The translations under genes were made by a program, and so were the position numbers. From Pseudogulbenkiania subflava DSM 22618 (GTDB taxonomy: Bacteria > Pseudomonadota > Gammaproteobacteria > Burkholderiales > Chromobacteriaceae): DNA of 64,000 nt. The stretch lies in contig NZ_FXAG01000023.1 of NCBI RefSeq assembly GCF_900177275.1, forward strand, positions 1-64,000. Reading direction: 5' to 3'. Under the pieces are notes generated by a model. It was not told the origin of the DNA, searched no databases, and saw only the letters and a list, made by a program, of their open reading frames with translations. Shown piece by piece: positions 8,364 through 18,224 of the stretch. Position 1 is the stretch's first letter. Each line of letters starts with the position of its first letter.

Positions 8364-11300
8364 ATGTCCCTCAGCAACATGACAGAACACGCCAGCCTGA
8401 TTGACGACATTCAGGCGGAGGCTGACAGCAAGCTGTCCAGTGATGAGCAACAAAAACTGGCCCCTTTCTTTCCGGTCTATTTCGAAGAAGCAGAGTACGA
8501 CGATCTGCGCCGGTATTCGTCGCTGGATTTGTTCGGCGCGGCGATCGCCCATTACGACTTCGCGCAGCAGCGCAAGCCCGGCGCCCACAAGGCGCGCATC
8601 TACAACCCGGATTTCGAGCGTGACGGCTGGCAGAGCACGCATACCGTGATCGAAGTGGTCGGCGACGACATGCCGTTCCTGATCGACTCGCTGGCGATGC
8701 TGCTGTCGCGCTACAACCTCAACCTGCATCTCCTGATCCACCCGGTGGTGGCGGTGGCACGCGATGCCAAGGGCCAGCTGGTGGAACTCAAGCGCACCCA
8801 GGGCCGCGACCTGCCGCTGGAATCGTGGATTCACGTCGAGATCGACCGCGTGTCCGACGCCGCCACGCTCAAGCGTCTGGAAAACGATCTGAACCGCGTT
8901 ATTTCCGATATCCGCCTGGTGGTCAACGACGAGCCCAAGATGCGCGCGGCACTCACCGAGATTGCTGACGATCTGGCCAAGGTGAAGGGTGCCCGCGCCG
9001 ACGAAGCCCAGGAGGCGATCGACTTCCTGCACTGGATGGGCGACAACCATTTCCTGCTGATGGGTTACTGCGATTACGACCTCGTCAAGCGCGATGGCAA
9101 GGATAGCCTGAAGATCGTCAAGGAAAGCGGTCTTGGCATCCTGAAGGAGCAGGGGGACAAGGAGTATTCCGCCAGCTTCGAACAGCTGCCGCAGGAACTG
9201 CGTGAACTGGCGCACCTGCCGCAGCTGATCATTCTGAACAAGTCGCAGACCCGTTCGATCATCCACCGTCCGGCCTATATCGACTTCGTCGGCATCAAGC
9301 GCTTCAACAGCAAGGGCGAAGTGATCGGCGAGCGCCGCTTCCTCGGCCTGTATACCGCCCACGCCTACCAGGTCTCGCTGAAGAACATCCCGATCGTGCG
9401 CCGCAAGGCCGAGTACGTGGTCAACTACTGCGACTACGTGGACAACAGCTACAAGGCCAAGACCTTGGGCTTCGTGCTGGAAAACTACCCGCGCGACGAG
9501 CTGTTCGAAATCCCGGCCGAAGCGCTGGCCCCGATCATCGAGGGCATCGTCAACCTGCAGGAACGCCCGCGCGTGCGCCTGTTCGTACGCACCGACCGCT
9601 ATCACCGCTATGTCAGCTGCCTGGTGTACGTGCCGCGCGACAGCTTCAACACCGAAGTGCGCCTGAAGATCGAGAAGGTGTTGCTGAACGCCTTCAACGG
9701 CACCTCGGCCGAGTTCAGCGTCCAGATCGGCGACGGCACGCTGGCGCTGGTGCACTACACCATCCGCACCCATGCCGCCGACCTGCCGACCTTCCACGAG
9801 TCGGACATCGAGGCGGAGATCGCCCGCGTGGTGCGCGGCTGGCAGGAAGAGCTGCACCAGCTGCTGGTCGAGGCGCACGGCGAAGAGCAGGGTAACGCGC
9901 TGTACCATCGCTACAAGGGCGCGTTCCCGGTGGCGTACCGCGAAGAGTTCGCCGCTCGCAACGCGGTGCTCGATGTGCAGCTGATGGAGTCGCTGGGCGG
10001 CGAGCAACGCCTCGGTATGAAGCTGTACCGCCCGCTGCATCGCGGCACCAACGCCTTCAATCTGAAGCTGTTCAGCGCCGGCGAGCCGCTCGGCCTGTCC
10101 GCCAGCCTGCCGATCCTCGAGAACATGGGTGTGCGCGTGCGTGACGAGCACCCCTACCGCGTGCAGACCTCTGACGGTGCCGCGGTCTGGATCAGCGACT
10201 TCGGCCTCGACGTCGGTAATGCCTTCGAGCAGATGGCGCGCGAAGAGGTACAGTACGACTTCCAGGAACTGCTGTCGCAAGTGTTCGCCAAGCGCTGCGA
10301 GAATGACGGCTTCAACCGTCTGGCGCTGGTGGCCGGTCTCGACTGGCGCGAAATCTCGCTGGTGCGCGCACTGGCCAAGTATCTGCGCCAGGGCGGCCTG
10401 ACCTTCAGCCAGGCCTATATCGAGCAGTGCGTGGCCAACTACCCGGCCATCACCCGTAACCTGGTCAGCCTGTTCCAGGCGCGCCTGGACCCGGTCAACG
10501 CCGACGACGCGCAGGCCGAAACCCTGCAGGGCGAACTGAAACACCTGCTTGACCAGGTCGCCAACCTGGACGAGGACCGCATCCTCAACGGCTTCCTATC
10601 GGTGATCCTGGCGGTGCGCCGCACCAACTTCTGGCAGAAGGCCGAAGACGGCGAGTTCAAGTCCTACATCTCGTTCAAGCTGGAATCCAACGCCATCCCG
10701 TTCCTGCCGCAGCCGCGCCCGATGTTTGAAATCTGGGTGTACAGCCCGCGCGTTGAAGGCGTGCATCTACGTGGCTCGAAGGTAGCGCGCGGCGGCCTGC
10801 GCTGGTCCGACCGCATGGAAGACTTCCGTACCGAGGTGCTGGGTCTGGTCAAGGCGCAGATGGTGAAGAACTCGGTGATCGTGCCGATGGGCTCCAAGGG
10901 TGGTTTCGTCTGCAAGCAGCTGCCGTCGCCGAGCGACCGCGAAGCCTTCATGGCCGAGGGGATCGCCTGCTACAAGACCTTTATCTCGGCGCTGCTCGAC
11001 GTCACCGACAACCTGGTGACCGGCCAGATCGTGCCGCCGAAGGACGTGCGCCGTCTGGATCCGGACGATCCCTACCTGGTGGTGGCCGCCGACAAGGGCA
11101 CCGCGACTTTCTCCGATATCGCCAACGGCATTTCGGAACAGTATGGCTTCTGGCTCGGCGATGCCTTCGCCTCGGGCGGCTCGGCCGGCTATGACCACAA
11201 GGGTATGGGCATTACCGCACGCGGTGCCTGGGAATCGGTGAAGCGTCACTTCCGCCACCTGGGCGTCAACACCCAGGAGCAGGACTTCACCGTGATCGGC

Positions 11301-13175
11301 ATCGGCGACATGGCCGGCGACGTGTTCGGCAACGGCATGCTGCTGTCCGAGCACATCCAGCTGATCGCGGCGTTCAACCACATGCACATCTTCCTCGACC
11401 CGACGCCGAACGCGGCGGTGAGCTTCGCGGAACGTGCGCGCCTGTTCAACCTGCCGCGCTCGAGCTGGGCCGACTACAACCGCGAGCTGATCTCCAAGGG
11501 CGGCGGCATCTTCGAGCGCTCGGCCAAGTCGATCCCGCTGTCGCCGGAAGTCAAAGCCTGGCTGGAGACCGACAAGGACAGCATGGCGCCGAACGAGCTG
11601 ATCCACGAGATCCTCAAGGCCCGCGCCGACATGCTGTACAACGGCGGTATCGGCACTTACGTCAAGGCCTCGACGCAGAGCCATGCCGATGCGCGCGACC
11701 GCGCCTGCGACCCGGTGCGTGTCGACGGCCGCGAGCTACGTGTGAAAGTAGTGGCCGAAGGCGGTAACCTGACGTGCACCCAGTTGGGCCGCGTCGAGTT
11801 CGCCCTGTCCGGTGGCCGTATCTGCACCGACGCCATCGACAACTCGGCTGGGGTGGATTGCTCCGACCACGAGGTCAACATCAAGATCTTGCTGGGCGCG
11901 GTGATGCAGGCCGGTGACATGACGCTGAAGCAGCGCAATGAGCTGCTGGCCGAAATGACCGAGGAAGTGGGTCATCTGGTGCTGCGCAACAACTACCTGC
12001 AGACCCAGGTGCTGGCGATCAAGCAGCAGGAGTCGGCGTCGATCCTGTCGACTCATGCGCGCATGATCGCCCACATGGAGAAGACCGGCGAACTGAACCG
12101 CGAGATCGAGTACCTGCCGTCCGAAGCGCAGATCAACGACCGCCGTCTGGCGCGTCAGGGTCTGACCGCGCCGGAAGTGGCGGTGCTGCTGGCCTACAGC
12201 AAGATTTCGCTGGATCAGGCGATCCTGGCGACCGATGTGCCGGACGATGCCGATTTCCTGCCGGTGCTGGTGAACTACTTCCCGAAACCGCTGCAGGAAC
12301 GTTTCCGCGGCCAGATGGAGAAACACCATCTGAAGCGCGAGATCATCTCCAACCAGCTGGCCAACCAGATCATCAACCGCATGGGCACGACCTTCGTGTT
12401 CCGCCTGCAGGAAGAATCGCCGTTCTCGGCGGCCGACATCGCCCGTGCCTGGTGGATCGCCAGCCGCGTGTTCAATGCCGAGCAGCTGTGGGGCCAGATC
12501 GAGGCGCTGGACAACCAGATTCAGGCCGACCAGCAGATGGAGCTGATGGTGATCGTGCGTACCCTGATCGAGCGCGTGACGCGCTGGGTGCTGCGCAACA
12601 AGCGTCCGTTCAGCTCGGTCAACGCCGTGATTGATCAGTATGGCGCCAAGGTGCAGGCTCTGCTTGCTGCGCTGCCGGAGCTGATCAGCGCCACCGACTA
12701 CCCGACCGTGGCGGCGATGGAAGCTCGTCTGGACATCCCGAACCTGCCGGCCAGCCTGGCGCGCGTGCTGGCGCGTCTGGAATTCGCCGTGCCGCTGATG
12801 GACATCATCGAAATCGGTGAGGGCGAGGAGCTGACCCAGGGTGTGCTGGCCAGCAATTACTACCGCCTGGGCAAGGTGCTGCAGCTGGACTGGATGCGTG
12901 AGGCGATCACCCGTCTGCCGCGTGACAACCGTTGGCAGTCGCTGGCACGTTCGGCATTGCGCGATGATCTGTATCGCCTGCACCGCAAGGTGGCCAAGCT
13001 GGCGATCCAGGAGTGCAAGGAGTCGGAAGACCTGGCCAGCGCCTGGCTGGAAAAGCGCCACCACGATGTCGAGACCTGCCACCAGATGTTTGCCGAATTG
13101 CAGGCCTTCCAGGCACTGGACCTGGCGATGTTGTCGGCCGGCATGCGCGAGCTGAACAATCACCTGTTGGCTTGA
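8364..13175 (+). CDS. gdhB: NAD-specific glutamate dehydrogenase, 180-kDa type
   Basis: A 1603-aa cytoplasmic enzyme of the large (L_180) NAD-glutamate dehydrogenase family. It oxidises glutamate to 2-oxoglutarate and ammonia with NAD+. ACT-like regulatory segments fill the N-terminal half. The catalytic core lies at about 700-1240, including RGGLRWSDR, the GSKGGFV lysine segment, ADKGTATFSD and VAEGGNLTCTQ. The length matches the family. In P. aeruginosa this enzyme is arginine-inducible through ArgR, and here it lies divergent from aot-argR with ArgR-like sites in front. ATG 8364 has only a weak ribosome-binding site; ATG 8379 is an alternative. Confidence 0.95.
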   Translation: MSLSNMTEHASLIDDIQAEADSKLSSDEQQKLAPFFPVYFEEAEYDDLRRYSSLDLFGAAIAHYDFAQQRKPGAHKARIYNPDFERDGWQSTHTVIEVVGDDMPFLIDSLAMLLSRYNLNLHLLIHPVVAVARDAKGQLVELKRTQGRDLPLESWIHVEIDRVSDAATLKRLENDLNRVISDIRLVVNDEPKMRAALTEIADDLAKVKGARADEAQEAIDFLHWMGDNHFLLMGYCDYDLVKRDGKDSLKIVKESGLGILKEQGDKEYSASFEQLPQELRELAHLPQLIILNKSQTRSIIHRPAYIDFVGIKRFNSKGEVIGERRFLGLYTAHAYQVSLKNIPIVRRKAEYVVNYCDYVDNSYKAKTLGFVLENYPRDELFEIPAEALAPIIEGIVNLQERPRVRLFVRTDRYHRYVSCLVYVPRDSFNTEVRLKIEKVLLNAFNGTSAEFSVQIGDGTLALVHYTIRTHAADLPTFHESDIEAEIARVVRGWQEELHQLLVEAHGEEQGNALYHRYKGAFPVAYREEFAARNAVLDVQLMESLGGEQRLGMKLYRPLHRGTNAFNLKLFSAGEPLGLSASLPILENMGVRVRDEHPYRVQTSDGAAVWISDFGLDVGNAFEQMAREEVQYDFQELLSQVFAKRCENDGFNRLALVAGLDWREISLVRALAKYLRQGGLTFSQAYIEQCVANYPAITRNLVSLFQARLDPVNADDAQAETLQGELKHLLDQVANLDEDRILNGFLSVILAVRRTNFWQKAEDGEFKSYISFKLESNAIPFLPQPRPMFEIWVYSPRVEGVHLRGSKVARGGLRWSDRMEDFRTEVLGLVKAQMVKNSVIVPMGSKGGFVCKQLPSPSDREAFMAEGIACYKTFISALLDVTDNLVTGQIVPPKDVRRLDPDDPYLVVAADKGTATFSDIANGISEQYGFWLGDAFASGGSAGYDHKGMGITARGAWESVKRHFRHLGVNTQEQDFTVIGIGDMAGDVFGNGMLLSEHIQLIAAFNHMHIFLDPTPNAAVSFAERARLFNLPRSSWADYNRELISKGGGIFERSAKSIPLSPEVKAWLETDKDSMAPNELIHEILKARADMLYNGGIGTYVKASTQSHADARDRACDPVRVDGRELRVKVVAEGGNLTCTQLGRVEFALSGGRICTDAIDNSAGVDCSDHEVNIKILLGAVMQAGDMTLKQRNELLAEMTEEVGHLVLRNNYLQTQVLAIKQQESASILSTHARMIAHMEKTGELNREIEYLPSEAQINDRRLARQGLTAPEVAVLLAYSKISLDQAILATDVPDDADFLPVLVNYFPKPLQERFRGQMEKHHLKREIISNQLANQIINRMGTTFVFRLQEESPFSAADIARAWWIASRVFNAEQLWGQIEALDNQIQADQQMELMVIVRTLIERVTRWVLRNKRPFSSVNAVIDQYGAKVQALLAALPELISATDYPTVAAMEARLDIPNLPASLARVLARLEFAVPLMDIIEIGEGEELTQGVLASNYYRLGKVLQLDWMREAITRLPRDNRWQSLARSALRDDLYRLHRKVAKLAIQECKESEDLASAWLEKRHHDVETCHQMFAELQAFQALDLAMLSAGMRELNNHLLA

Positions 13176-13196
13176 CCCGTTTCAATTCTCCCTTCA

Positions 13197-13221
13197 GACC
13201 GGCCGCAAGGCCGGTTTTTTT
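13197..13221 (+). terminator. gdhB terminator
   Basis: GACCGGCC-GCAA-GGCCGGTT followed by a run of T residues, 22 bp after the gdhB stop. It is a strong Rho-independent terminator. Confidence 0.9.
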
Positions 13222-13590
13222 ATGGGTGCCGTTTAATATCCTCACCGTGTAACGTGGTTAAAAAAATAGACGTTTCGTGCGTTATTAAATTTATTGATCG
13301 ATATTGTCTATTTATTTGTAATTAAAACTATAAAATAGTTGGGTTTGTTCAACAATTGTTGTATTTATTTAACGCTTTCAGTCTTGTGGTTTTACTTGAA
13401 ATTAAACATTGTTGATTGGCCGAGCCGTTGTGGGCTATCGTTGCGCTACAGGTTTCAAGCACAGGCTCAGGACCGGTCTGCATGGCAGGCGGGGAGAAAA
13501 CAGAAGCCGAATGGCCTATAACATGGGCTGCCTGTATGAGAAATGGAATCACGTTCCGCTGGTCGGACATTTAGTTTCAGAGGAGAAACC
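13222..13590 (+). promoter_or_regulatory. AT-rich control region of the polyamine transporter operon
   Basis: 369 bp without a gene. The first about 190 bp are strikingly AT-rich against the genome background and contain a 12-bp perfect palindrome, CAACAATTGTTG (13350-13361), a possible operator. The segment just before the gene carries the ribosome-binding site inside GTTTCAGAGGAGAA (13574-13587). That 14-mer recurs exactly before the next gene (14795-14808). No specific regulator can be named. Confidence 0.5.
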
Positions 13591-14703
13591 ATGGTGCCTG
13601 AAGTCGTTCCCGACACTGAGGTGCTGGTCAGCTTTCGCGGTGTTCAGAAGAGCTACGACGGCGAGAGCCTGATCGTCAAGCATCTGGATCTGGATATTCG
13701 CAAAGGGGAGTTCCTGACCCTGCTTGGGCCTTCCGGTTCCGGTAAGACCACTTGCCTGATGATGCTGGCCGGGTTCGAGACCCCGACGCATGGCGAGATC
13801 CGCCTCAATGGCGCCTTGCTCAATCACGTTCCGCCGCACAAACGCAATATCGGCATGGTGTTCCAGAACTATGCCCTGTTCCCTCACATGACGGTCGGCG
13901 AAAACCTCGCCTATCCGCTGAAAATCCGTAATTTCTCCAAGTCCGATATCGATGCCAAGGTGATGCACGCGCTGTCGATGGTCAAGCTCGAAAAGCTGGC
14001 GCACCGTTATCCGGCGCAGCTCTCCGGCGGCCAGCAGCAACGTGTGGCCTTGGCGCGCGCGCTGGTGTTCAACCCGCAGCTGGTGCTGATGGACGAGCCC
14101 TTGGGCGCGCTCGACAAGCAGCTGCGCGAGCACATGCAGATGGAGATCAAGCACATTCATGACTCGCTGGGCGTGACCGTGGTGTACGTGACCCACGATC
14201 AGGGCGAGGCCCTGACCATGAGCGACCGCGTCGCCGTGTTCAAGGACGGTATCATCCAGCAGATCGACAGTGCCTATAACCTGTACGAAGCCCCGGTGAA
14301 TTCCTTCGTCGCCAGTTTCATCGGCGAGAACAATACGCTGGAGGGCGAGGTGCAGAGCCTGCAGGACGGTCTCTGCCAGGTGAAGCTGGGCGACGGCATT
14401 GGTCTGACGGCCAAGGCGGTGTGCGCCGATCGGGCCGGGGCGCGGACCACCATGTCGATCCGTCCCGAGCGCGTGCGTCTGAACGGCGCGTCGGAGCAGT
14501 GCGCCAACCGCTTCCAGGGCAAGCTGCAGGAGTTCATCTACTTCGGCGATCACGTGCGCTTGCGCATGGACGTCGCGGGCAACCCGTCCTTCATCGTCAA
14601 GGTGCCGGTGAGCGAGCTCGACGGTTCCTGGTCGGTCGGCGACTCTATCTCCCTGGGCTGGAATCCGGAAGACATCCGGGCGCTGGACCCCCTCAATCCG
14701 TAG
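13591..14703 (+). CDS. potA: PotA-like polyamine ABC transporter ATP-binding protein
   Basis: A 370-aa ABC ATPase. Walker A GPSGSGKTT, signature LSGGQQQR, Walker B LVLMDEPLGALD and H-loop VTHDQ. A C-terminal TOBE domain (about 285-365) is typical of PotA/PotG/FbpC-type importers. ATG 13591 is chosen because AGGAG lies 6 bases upstream; the frame extends further 5' but without a ribosome-binding site. It heads a four-gene transporter operon. Polyamine specificity follows from the PotF-like binding protein downstream. Confidence 0.85.
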   Translation: MVPEVVPDTEVLVSFRGVQKSYDGESLIVKHLDLDIRKGEFLTLLGPSGSGKTTCLMMLAGFETPTHGEIRLNGALLNHVPPHKRNIGMVFQNYALFPHMTVGENLAYPLKIRNFSKSDIDAKVMHALSMVKLEKLAHRYPAQLSGGQQQRVALARALVFNPQLVLMDEPLGALDKQLREHMQMEIKHIHDSLGVTVVYVTHDQGEALTMSDRVAVFKDGIIQQIDSAYNLYEAPVNSFVASFIGENNTLEGEVQSLQDGLCQVKLGDGIGLTAKAVCADRAGARTTMSIRPERVRLNGASEQCANRFQGKLQEFIYFGDHVRLRMDVAGNPSFIVKVPVSELDGSWSVGDSISLGWNPEDIRALDPLNP

Positions 14704-14813
14704 TTTTTCACACACACACAAGACAGATCGACGCCACAGGTACGTCGCAATGAGCCCGGGAACACGGGTTTTGCCTATCACTAAACTGAACTGGGTTTCA
14801 GAGGAGAAGCTGG

Positions 14814-15851
14814 ATGAAAAACGTTACCAAGAAAATCATCGTTACCGCTGTGCTGGGCGGGGTTTCGCTGTCGGCTCTGGCTGCCGAAAGCCTGACTGTC
14901 ATTTCGTTCGGCGGGGCGAACAAGGATGCCCAGACCGCCGCTTACTACCAGCCGTACGAGAAGACGACCGGCTCCAAGATCACCGCGGGGGACTACAACG
15001 GTGAAATGGCCAAGGTGAAGGCCATGGTGGAAGTGGGCCGTCCGACCTGGGACGTGCTCGAAGTGGAATCGCCGGAGCTGCTGCGCGGCTGCGAAGAAGG
15101 CATCTTCGAAAAGATCAACTGGGCCCAGGTGGGCAACAAGGCCGACTTCGTCAAGCCGGCCGTCTCCGAGTGCGGTGTGGGCATCTTCGTGTGGTCGACC
15201 GCACTGGCCTACAACGCCGACAAGCTGAAGGCGGCGCCGACCTCCTGGAAGGATTTCTGGGACGTGAAGAAATTCCCGGGCAAGCGCGGCCTGCGTAAGG
15301 GCGCCAAGTACACGTTGGAATTCGCTCTGCTGGCCGACGGCGTGCCGGCCTCCGACGTCTACAAGGTGCTGGGCACCAAGGCCGGCGTGGACCGCGCCTT
15401 CAAGAAACTCGACCAGCTCAAGCCGAACATCCAGTGGTGGGAAGCCGGCGCCCAGCCGCCGCAATTCCTGGCCTCCGGCGACGTGGTGATGAGCTCGGCC
15501 TATAACGGCCGCATCGACGCCGCGCAGAAGGAAGGCAAGAACCTGAAAGTGGTGTGGAACGGCAGCATCTACGACGTCGATTCCTGGGCTATTCCGAAGG
15601 GTGCCAAGGTGAAGGAGGCGATGAAGTTCATCAACTTCGCCAGCAAGCCGGAAAACCAGAAGAACTACTCGGCTCACATCGCCTACGGTCCGACCAACCT
15701 GAAGACGGTCAAGCAGATGGACGCCAAGCTGGTGGCCAACCTGCCGACCGCTCCGGCCAACCTGAAAGGGGCGCTGGCGCTGGACGTACCGTTCTGGGTT
15801 GAGCATGGCGAAGACCTGGAAGAGCGTTTCAACGCCTGGGCAGCACGCTGA
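14814..15851 (+). CDS. periplasmic polyamine-type substrate-binding protein
   Basis: A 345-aa binding protein of the PotD/PotF family (extracellular solute-binding family 1). The signal peptide is about 1-23, with cleavage after ALA. The mature protein starts ESLTVISFGGAN. WEVESPELLRG-like and SAYNGRID segments match the family lobes. The ribosome-binding site GAGGAG is 8 bases upstream. The length fits. Putrescine, spermidine or 4-aminobutyrate-like ligands are all possible from sequence. Confidence 0.85.
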   Translation: MKNVTKKIIVTAVLGGVSLSALAAESLTVISFGGANKDAQTAAYYQPYEKTTGSKITAGDYNGEMAKVKAMVEVGRPTWDVLEVESPELLRGCEEGIFEKINWAQVGNKADFVKPAVSECGVGIFVWSTALAYNADKLKAAPTSWKDFWDVKKFPGKRGLRKGAKYTLEFALLADGVPASDVYKVLGTKAGVDRAFKKLDQLKPNIQWWEAGAQPPQFLASGDVVMSSAYNGRIDAAQKEGKNLKVVWNGSIYDVDSWAIPKGAKVKEAMKFINFASKPENQKNYSAHIAYGPTNLKTVKQMDAKLVANLPTAPANLKGALALDVPFWVEHGEDLEERFNAWAAR

Positions 15852-15942
15852 CCTTGAGGCCGGCCTGGCGTGAGCCGGGCCGGTATGTAACTGCGGCTCC
15901 CGCCGCGACAGGGCGGCGGGGCCCCTCTCTCAGGTTGATGAC

Positions 15943-17205
15943 ATGTCGGATAGTCTTATCATGAATGCGCCGTTGACGGCCGCCGACGGCGAGCCGCTCA
16001 AGAAGAAACTGGCGCGCGAGCAACGTCTCAAGCAATTCAAGGCGATCGCCCTGGTCGCCCCGCTGGGGTTGTTCCTGCTGCTGACCTTTCTTGTCCCGAT
16101 CACGTCGCTGCTGTTCCGCAGCGTCGATAACCCGGAAGTCGTTACCGCGCTTCCTCATACCAGTCAGCTGATCCGGGCCTGGGATCAGCGCGGCCTGCCG
16201 TCGGACGCGGTGTACTCCGCACTGGCGGAGGACCTGGCCCGCGCCAAGGCGGACGGCACGCTGGCGGACGCCAGCAAGCGCCTCAATATGGAAATCAGCG
16301 GCTACCGCTCGCTGTTGATGCGTACCGCACGCAAGATGCCGCTGCAACTGGCGGCTGGCGAGTCGGTGCGCGACCACTTCATCCAGATCGACGAGCGCTG
16401 GGGCGATCCCGACCACTGGCACGCCATCGCCCGCAATGCCAAATCGTGGAGCCCGTACTACCTCTACCGCTCGCTCGACCTGCGCGAGAACAAGAGCGGG
16501 GTGCCGGAGCTGACCCCGGTCAACGAGCGCGCCTACCTCAGCATCTTCGGCCGCACCATGTGGATGAGTCTGTGGGTGACGGTATTCTGCATGCTGCTGG
16601 GCTACCCGGTGGCGTACTGGCTCGCCAACCTGCCCAAGCGTCAGAGCAACCTATTGATGATCTTGGTGCTGCTGCCGTTCTGGACCTCGGTGCTGGTGCG
16701 GGTGGCGGCGTGGATCGTGCTGTTGCAGTCGGAAGGTTTGATCAACAGCGGCCTGATGGCGCTGGGGATCATCGACCACCCGCTGCAGCTGGCGTTCAAC
16801 CGTACCGGTGTCTACATCGCGATGGTGCACATCCTGCTGCCGTTCGTGATCCTGCCCAGCTACAGCGTGATGAAGAGCATTCCCCCTTCGTACGTCAAGG
16901 CGGCCATTTCGCTGGGCGACCATCCGTTCGCCGCGTTCTGGAAGATCTACTTCCCGCAGACGCTGCCGGGCGTGGCGGCCGGGGCCTTGCTGGTGTTCAT
17001 CATGTGCCTGGGCTACTACATCACGCCGGCCTTGCTGGGCAGCCCGGAAGACCAGATGGTGAGCTATTACGTCGCCTTCTACACCAACGTCACCATCAAC
17101 TGGGGCATGGCCGCTGCATTGGGCAGCCTGCTCTTGATCGCCACCCTGGCGCTGTACGCGGTGTACAGCAAGCTGGTGGGGACCGACCGTCTGAGCCTGG
17201 GGTAA
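15943..17205 (+). CDS. polyamine ABC transporter permease, PotB/PotH-like, with long periplasmic insert
   Basis: A 420-aa inner-membrane permease. The first transmembrane helix (about 30-52) is followed by a roughly 140-residue hydrophilic region, then five more helices. The EAA-type loop is VKAAISLGDHPFAAFWKIYFP (about 320-340). It is about 120 residues longer than E. coli PotB because of the insert, a form common in proteobacterial relatives. The start is uncertain between ATG 15943 and 15961. It pairs with the next gene, which begins 3 bp after its stop. Confidence 0.85.
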   Translation: MSDSLIMNAPLTAADGEPLKKKLAREQRLKQFKAIALVAPLGLFLLLTFLVPITSLLFRSVDNPEVVTALPHTSQLIRAWDQRGLPSDAVYSALAEDLARAKADGTLADASKRLNMEISGYRSLLMRTARKMPLQLAAGESVRDHFIQIDERWGDPDHWHAIARNAKSWSPYYLYRSLDLRENKSGVPELTPVNERAYLSIFGRTMWMSLWVTVFCMLLGYPVAYWLANLPKRQSNLLMILVLLPFWTSVLVRVAAWIVLLQSEGLINSGLMALGIIDHPLQLAFNRTGVYIAMVHILLPFVILPSYSVMKSIPPSYVKAAISLGDHPFAAFWKIYFPQTLPGVAAGALLVFIMCLGYYITPALLGSPEDQMVSYYVAFYTNVTINWGMAAALGSLLLIATLALYAVYSKLVGTDRLSLG

Positions 17206-17208
17206 ATC

Positions 17209-18033
17209 ATGCTGCCTAACTACGCCTCTCCCGTCGAGAAGCTCTGGTACTGGACGTTCCGCCTCGTGTGCGTGCTGGTGCTGGTGTTCCTGATGTCGCC
17301 GCTGCTGGCGATCATCCCGCTGTCGTTCTCGGCCGACAGCTTCCTGGTCTACCCGATCAAGTCGTTCTCGTGGCGCTGGTACGCCGAGTTCTTCGGCAAC
17401 GGCGAGTGGACCCACTCGTTGAAGAACAGCTTCATCGTGGCCCCAGCCGCCACGCTGCTGGCGACGGTGCTGGGGACGCTGGCGGCGGTTGGTCTGACCA
17501 GCTCGAACTTCCCCGGCAAGTCGCTGCTGATGACGGTGTTGATTTCGCCGATGGTGGTGCCTGTGGTGATCGTCGGCGTCGGTGCCTACCTGTTCTTCTC
17601 GCCGCTGGGCCTGACCAACAATTACCTCGGCCTGATTCTGGTGCATGCCGCGCTGGGGGTGCCGTTTGTGGTGATTACCGTGTCGGCGACGCTGAGCGGT
17701 TTCAATACCAGCCTGATCAAGGCCAGCGCCAGCCTGGGGGCGAATCCGCTGCTCACCTTCCGCAAGGTGGTGTTGCCGTTGATCGCGCCGGGCGTGGTGT
17801 CGGGGGCGCTGTTCGCCTTCACCACCTCGTTCGACGAGGTGGTGGTGACGCTGTTTCTGGCCGGCCCGGAGCAGGTGACGCTGCCGCGCCAGATGTTCAG
17901 CGGCATTAAGGAGAACATCAGCCCGGCGATCGCGGCGGCGGCGGCGGTGCTGATCCTGTTCTCCACCACTTTGCTGCTGACGCTGGAATGGCTGCGCGGC
18001 CGCTCCGAGCGCATCCGCACCGCCAAGGCCTGA
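17209..18033 (+). CDS. polyamine ABC transporter permease, PotC/PotI-like
   Basis: A 274-aa inner-membrane permease with six hydrophobic segments. The EAA loop is IKASASLGANPLLTFRKVV (about 165-185). It starts 3 bp after the upstream permease and ends the operon 22 bp before a terminator, so the complete importer is one ATPase, one binding protein and two permeases. Confidence 0.88.
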   Translation: MLPNYASPVEKLWYWTFRLVCVLVLVFLMSPLLAIIPLSFSADSFLVYPIKSFSWRWYAEFFGNGEWTHSLKNSFIVAPAATLLATVLGTLAAVGLTSSNFPGKSLLMTVLISPMVVPVVIVGVGAYLFFSPLGLTNNYLGLILVHAALGVPFVVITVSATLSGFNTSLIKASASLGANPLLTFRKVVLPLIAPGVVSGALFAFTTSFDEVVVTLFLAGPEQVTLPRQMFSGIKENISPAIAAAAAVLILFSTTLLLTLEWLRGRSERIRTAKA

Positions 18034-18055
18034 GTCGGTCGTCTCAGAACGAACG

Positions 18056-18081
18056 AAAGCCCGGTTTGACCGGGCTTTTTT
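18056..18081 (+). terminator. polyamine operon terminator
   Basis: AAAGCCCGGT-TTG-ACCGGGCTTTTTT: a perfect stem followed by T residues directly after the last permease gene. Confidence 0.9.
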
Positions 18082-18094
18082 CATTCAGGTGGGA

Positions 18095-18224
18095 CTCAGA
18101 GCTTGTGAAAGAAATCGTCGCGAGCCTCCCCAGGCTGGCTCGAGAAGCACAGCCGTACACATTGTACGGCGAGCATCACAGGGCCGGCATGGGGGGCGCA
18201 GCAGATTTATTTACAAGCTCTCAG
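18095..18224. repeat. MITE-like small inverted-repeat element
   Basis: About 130 bp, bounded by imperfect terminal inverted repeats: CTCAGAGCTTGTGAAAGAAAT at the left and, on the other strand, CTGAGAGCTTGTAAATAAAT. It carries an internal perfect hairpin CCGTACA-CAT-TGTACGG (18153-18169). There is no coding capacity. The right end supplies the stop codon of dut (minus strand), so it abuts the gene without damaging the conserved C-terminus. Other genome copies would be needed to prove mobility. Confidence 0.55.

Noticed and set aside
8307-10544. 745-codon open frame antisense to gdhB
   Set aside because: It is a mirror of a GC-rich gene with strong third-position bias; gdhB has full family motifs and the antisense frame has none.
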